Shown piece after piece: positions 6,120 through 9,091 of a stretch of 9,091 nucleotides of DNA. The notes under the pieces are model-generated. The model did not search any database. It was not told the DNA's origin and worked only from the letters and a program-made list of their open reading frames with translations. The DNA is from Cyclobacteriaceae bacterium (GTDB lineage: Bacteria; Bacteroidota; Bacteroidia; Cytophagales; Cyclobacteriaceae). The translations under genes and the position numbers were made by a program. Position 1 is the stretch's first letter, and every line of letters begins with the position of its first letter. The stretch lies in the NCBI GenBank assembly GCA_019751475.1, contig JAIENH010000558.1, positions 1 to 9,091 on the forward strand, read 5' to 3'.

Positions 6120-7358
6120 ATGAAGACTATATTTTCAGCGTCAATCTTGCTGATAGTTATCAGCCATCAGACGTTAGCCCAAGGTAATATCAGTGTTGGG
6201 TCTACAACGTATCCATACGTAGGCCCTGCACAGTATGGTGCAATAGGATTACCTCGTGGAGAAATTATGTTTTCTAATACGAATACCCAAAATCAGCTTT
6301 ACTTCATGCAAAATGGCTTTATGAGCTCTTCAGGTTTATTTCAATATCGGAATTCTTCGGTTGCAAGTGCTATAGGCCTCGACAACGGAAATATATTTTT
6401 CTTTACTGCTCCCGCTGGAACGGCCAATGCCAATATTCCCCTTGCGGCTCGATTAATAATGGGCAATGATGGTAATATGAGGATGGGTACCTTGAACAGC
6501 ACAGCTAAAGGTAGATTACATATTGGGGCTGAAGACAAGAATGTTAAATCAGCTATTTCTATTAGACAATCTAATGCAGATCCTTATGGGTTTGATATCG
6601 GATTAGACCAAAGTTTAAACGGAAATATGTTCTTATATCGGGTAGCCGCAGATGTCAAAAATAATGTCATGGAATTTGACAGGAATAATGGCAATGTAGG
6701 AATTGGCACATCGCCAAGTGCAAAGTTAGCAGTTCATAACGATGTCCCCCTTGGTACAACAGCCGGTAGTAATCAACTTTTAATGAGAGTTTCTGGAAAA
6801 GGTGACAACTATTTTATGAATAATCTTTGGCTACGAAGAGATGCCAATGGCTTTGAATGGTGGACCACAACACTCCATGATGGTATTTCTATTGAAGGTT
6901 CATTTCTAACACCTGGAGTTGATACACGTACATGGTGGGAAAGACATCCATTCAATGACATCCAAAAGTGGGGAAATAACAATCTAACTTACATGTCTCT
7001 AATAGGAGGCTATGCGCCTAATGGTACAGTGACAACACTTGCTGTAAAAGGAAGAGTTCATGCCAACGAGGTAAAAGTCGACCTCTCCGTACCTGGTCCC
7101 GACTACGTCTTCGAAAAAGATTACAAGCTTCCTCCGCTAAACGAAATCAAGTCGTACATCGATGAACACAAGCATCTGCCCGAAGTTCCAAGCGCTAAAG
7201 AAATGGAAAAGAATGGAGTGCAATTAGGGGAGATGAATATGTTGTTGCTGAAGAAGGTGGAGGAGTTGACGTTGTATTTGATCGAACAGCAAAAACAAAA
7301 TGAAATTCAATCAGAAGAAATCAAGCAACTAAAGCAATTAATCAAGAATGAAGACTAG
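6120..7358 (+). CDS. Secreted GNVGIGT-repeat fibre-like protein 4
   Basis: The 412-aa protein has a signal peptide at residues 1-20 (cleavage QTLA|QGN). Its N-terminal half (about 21-190) is unlike the paralogues and holds only a degenerate motif (GNMRMGT, 118). One clear GNVGIGT lies at 191, followed by the VDTRTWWER module at about 205-295. The usual GNVGIGT repeat and NQKLTVNG linker before the constant module are replaced by GGYAPNGTVTTLAVKGRVHAN. The constant module (316-389) starts NEVKVDL and has KLPPLNEI where the others read KLASLDEI. The coiled-coil tail ends at a TAG; ten further in-frame codons with coiled-coil character follow before TAA, so the tail may have been shortened. Gene 5 starts 38 bp downstream, the widest gap in the operon. 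Confidence 0.9.
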   Translation: MKTIFSASILLIVISHQTLAQGNISVGSTTYPYVGPAQYGAIGLPRGEIMFSNTNTQNQLYFMQNGFMSSSGLFQYRNSSVASAIGLDNGNIFFFTAPAGTANANIPLAARLIMGNDGNMRMGTLNSTAKGRLHIGAEDKNVKSAISIRQSNADPYGFDIGLDQSLNGNMFLYRVAADVKNNVMEFDRNNGNVGIGTSPSAKLAVHNDVPLGTTAGSNQLLMRVSGKGDNYFMNNLWLRRDANGFEWWTTTLHDGISIEGSFLTPGVDTRTWWERHPFNDIQKWGNNNLTYMSLIGGYAPNGTVTTLAVKGRVHANEVKVDLSVPGPDYVFEKDYKLPPLNEIKSYIDEHKHLPEVPSAKEMEKNGVQLGEMNMLLLKKVEELTLYLIEQQKQNEIQSEEIKQLKQLIKNED

Positions 7359-7391
7359 CCAATCGCCAAACTTAGAAAACTAATTCTATAA
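7359..7391 (+). other. Possible vestigial coiled-coil tail after fibre 4 stop
   Basis: Beyond the TAG of fibre gene 4 (7356-7358) the same frame reads PIAKLRKLIL before TAA (7389-7391). IAKL matches the tail of fibre 2 (RIAKLETNRN). The segment may be former coding sequence cut off by a nonsense change, or simply a by-product of a recombination junction. Confidence 0.4.
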
Positions 7392-7396
7392 AAATT

Positions 7397-8557
7397 ATGA
7401 CAAGGATATTTCTTTGTTCCATAGTACTATTCGCAGCCCTTAAGCCAGTGGCGATCCTAGCCCAATGGACAACTTCAGGTTCGCAGTTGTATACCACTAA
7501 TCCCAATAGTGCTGTAGGAATTGGTACCTATACTCCCATTACCACCTTGCATTTGAATGGTGGGGCAGATTTGTTGCGGATACAAAACCCTACGGGTGGA
7601 CTTGGAAACCGGGTGGGAATTGATTTTTCCACTTTCCCCAACAATGGTAAGGCAGCCAGAATTGAAGCCATCGACATGGGGGCTTTTAACGGGTCGCTCT
7701 CCTTCCTTACCGATGGTGACGGAGTGGACAACAATAACGTAATAGAGCGCCTGAGGATTACGGAGCAAGGAAACATCGGTATCGGTACATCTTCCCCGAA
7801 CGCACGGCTGCAAGTCAATGCCATAAGTGACGGGCACACTGGTTTGCGACTTAATACCGGTTCATTTTCGATGGGCGGCTCTGCCGCTTTTCAGGTTGAT
7901 GCAGTTGGAATTGGTGGCGGTAGGCTAACCGTGCTAGGCAATGGAAACGTTGGCCTGGGAGCAACAGCACCCAATGCGAAGCTGCACCTCTACGCTGCTG
8001 CTCCCGCAATTCGTTTGGGAAACAGTTCTAACGCAGACGGTTTTAACGGTGAAACGGGATCTATTAGTTTCTTTCGCCATTATGATACCAATATGAGCGC
8101 AAAGATCTATTCCTACTCACAGTGGGGAGTAGACCAATACTCTGGAGGTGAATTGCGATTTGCAACCACGCCACCCAACACATACGGTGCAGGCGGGTTG
8201 CCACTCACCGACCGAATGGTAATAACCTCGATTGGCAATGTTGGCATCGGTACAGCTTCTCCCAATCAGCGACTCACCGTAAATGGTACCATCTATGGCA
8301 AAGAGGTGAGGGTAGACCTCTCCGTACCCGGCCCCGACTACGTCTTTGAGAAAAACTACAAGCTCGCCTCGCTGGATGAAATCAAAACCTACATCGATGA
8401 GCACAAACACCTGCCCGAAGTGCCCTCTGCCAAAGAGATGGAAAAGAATGGTGTGCAGTTGGGCGAGATGAATATGCTGCTGTTGAAGAAGGTGGAGGAG
8501 TTGACGTTGTACGTGATTGAGTTGGAAGAGAGATTGAAAAAAGTAGAACATAAATAA
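7397..8557 (+). CDS. Secreted GNVGIGT-repeat fibre-like protein 5
   Basis: The 386-aa protein is the shortest paralogue. Signal peptide residues 1-22 (cleavage AILA|QW). Motifs are AVGIGT at 39, GNIGIGT at 125, GNVGLGA at 182 and GNVGIGT at 280. The mature N-terminus (QWTTSGSQLYTT) resembles those of proteins 2 and 3 (QW, then a Tyr about ten residues on), which suggests a shared N-terminal cap. Residues 155-198 match 44-87 of protein 2. The VDTRTWWER module is absent. The constant module is at 302-375, with Arg in VRVDL and Asn in FEKNYKL, followed by a short coiled coil (LEERLKKVEHK). The stop is 6 bp before the RHS-type gene, so this gene lies at the junction between the fibre set and its large partner. 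Confidence 0.9.
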   Translation: MTRIFLCSIVLFAALKPVAILAQWTTSGSQLYTTNPNSAVGIGTYTPITTLHLNGGADLLRIQNPTGGLGNRVGIDFSTFPNNGKAARIEAIDMGAFNGSLSFLTDGDGVDNNNVIERLRITEQGNIGIGTSSPNARLQVNAISDGHTGLRLNTGSFSMGGSAAFQVDAVGIGGGRLTVLGNGNVGLGATAPNAKLHLYAAAPAIRLGNSSNADGFNGETGSISFFRHYDTNMSAKIYSYSQWGVDQYSGGELRFATTPPNTYGAGGLPLTDRMVITSIGNVGIGTASPNQRLTVNGTIYGKEVRVDLSVPGPDYVFEKNYKLASLDEIKTYIDEHKHLPEVPSAKEMEKNGVQLGEMNMLLLKKVEELTLYVIELEERLKKVEHK

Positions 8558-8563
8558 TAGTAT

Positions 8564-9091
8564 ATGAAAAAGATTATTTTATTCATTTCAGTGATTGCTG
8601 CTCTTTCGATCAATGATCTGAGGGCGCAATCATCGGAGAATGGGCAGTATCTGCCTCCATCACCAAATGCTGCCGCGCTAATGAGGTTTAGTGCCATTCC
8701 TGTGAATTACTACACAGGCGTGGCCGACATCTCTGTGCCTCTGTTTGATTTGAAAGGCCGCGACATCACAGTACCTATTGGACTGAATTATCATGCATCG
8801 GGTATTAAAGTTCAGGATGTGGCCAGCTCGGTTGGCATTGGATGGGCGCTTAATGCGGGAGGAGCCATCACGCGGGTTGTTCGCTCAAAGCCTGACGGAT
8901 CACCCGGTGGCATTTGTACTCAGAGTACTGGGCTAGGATTGAACTGTGACTATGAAGCTGACATCTTTTACTACTCCTTTCTTGGCCGGGGTGGGCAAAT
9001 CTATTTGAATGCAAATGGGGCGCCATTTACCATGCCCTATCAGGATTTTGTAATCTCCCCGGGAGTGGGCGCCCAATCGATAGGATACTGG
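8564..9091 (+). CDS. RHS/YD-repeat family protein, N-terminal part (runs off window)
   Basis: An open frame continues to the last base: 176 codons, with the 3' end missing. Residues 1-21 form a signal peptide (cleavage LRA|QSS). Residues 31-106 carry the block common at the start of large Bacteroidota RHS-type proteins: PPSPNAAAL, then IPVNYYTGVADISVPLF, then VPIGLNYHASGIKVQD, then GIGWALNAGGAITR. This block resembles the SpvB/TcB-like beta-propeller opening (family knowledge). Full-length members usually exceed 1000 residues and end in the RHS core plus a variable C-terminal domain that can be a toxin; neither is in the window. Cys118 and Cys128 could form a disulfide outside the cytoplasm. 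ATG 8564 is chosen because it directly begins the signal peptide. The 6-bp gap to fibre gene 5 indicates co-transcription. Confidence 0.88.
   Translation, partial: MKKIILFISVIAALSINDLRAQSSENGQYLPPSPNAAALMRFSAIPVNYYTGVADISVPLFDLKGRDITVPIGLNYHASGIKVQDVASSVGIGWALNAGGAITRVVRSKPDGSPGGICTQSTGLGLNCDYEADIFYYSFLGRGGQIYLNANGAPFTMPYQDFVISPGVGAQSIGYW

Noticed and set aside
8117..8551. Long minus-strand frame over the constant module of fibre 5, with a similar one at 5675-5860
   Set aside because: The antisense frames look alike only because the sense-strand module is conserved; they have no independent features.
1809..8557. Prophage tail fibre cluster
   Set aside because: Every protein has a Sec signal peptide, there are no other phage genes, and the next gene is an RHS-type protein.
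1809..9091. Type IX secretion C-terminal sorting domain on the fibres
   Set aside because: All five complete proteins end in coiled coil without the conserved sorting-domain motifs; the RHS-type protein is cut off, so its C-terminus cannot be judged.

Overview
The window looks like chromosomal DNA of a member of the Bacteroidota, probably an environmental Cytophagia/Chitinophagia-like organism; the order is not resolvable from the sequence. Supporting signs are the absence of Shine-Dalgarno sequences, a TTTG-N19-TAnnTT-type promoter candidate, signal peptides that all leave a Gln at the mature N-terminus, GNVGIGT-repeat fibre proteins, and an RHS-type protein with the N-terminal block typical of this phylum.

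Layout. Bases 1-230 hold a tandem array of tRNA-Thr sequence. Two degenerate copies, each interrupted by short perfect hairpins beginning TCCCG and ending CGGGA, precede an intact tRNA-Thr(TGT) that has its own terminator. Bases 287-391 hold five direct repeats of exactly 21 bp, best read as protein-binding iterons, perhaps an abandoned IS21-like transposon end. A lone 240-aa protein of unknown function, built from two similar helical halves, lies at 567-1289 and ends at a strong terminator. A 519-bp gap follows (1290-1808) with a promoter candidate, a 9-bp-stem hairpin and a small palindrome. It appears to be the leader of the next unit.

From 1809 to the right edge there is one tightly packed co-directional unit: five tandem secreted fibre-like paralogues (479, 496, 456, 412 and 386 aa), then the first 176 residues of an RHS/YD-type protein that runs off the window. 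Gaps between genes are 7, 1, 1, 38 and 6 bp. Each fibre protein has a signal peptide, a variable Gly/Asn-rich region with 1-4 GNVGIGT-type repeats, and an almost constant C-terminal module ending in a coiled coil. Three of the five share a second internal module (VDTRTWWER), and two share a third (GSF/AAF...DAVG).

Working model (inference): the operon exports a set of oligomeric, probably trimeric, fibres with interchangeable heads on a constant assembly domain, together with a large RHS surface or toxin-like protein. The near-identical 3' modules offer homology for unequal crossing-over or gene conversion, so the locus may act as a diversification cassette. Nothing in the window shows phage structural, lysis or packaging genes. 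The fibres carry signal peptides, so they are better read as cell-surface or secreted proteins than as phage tail fibres.
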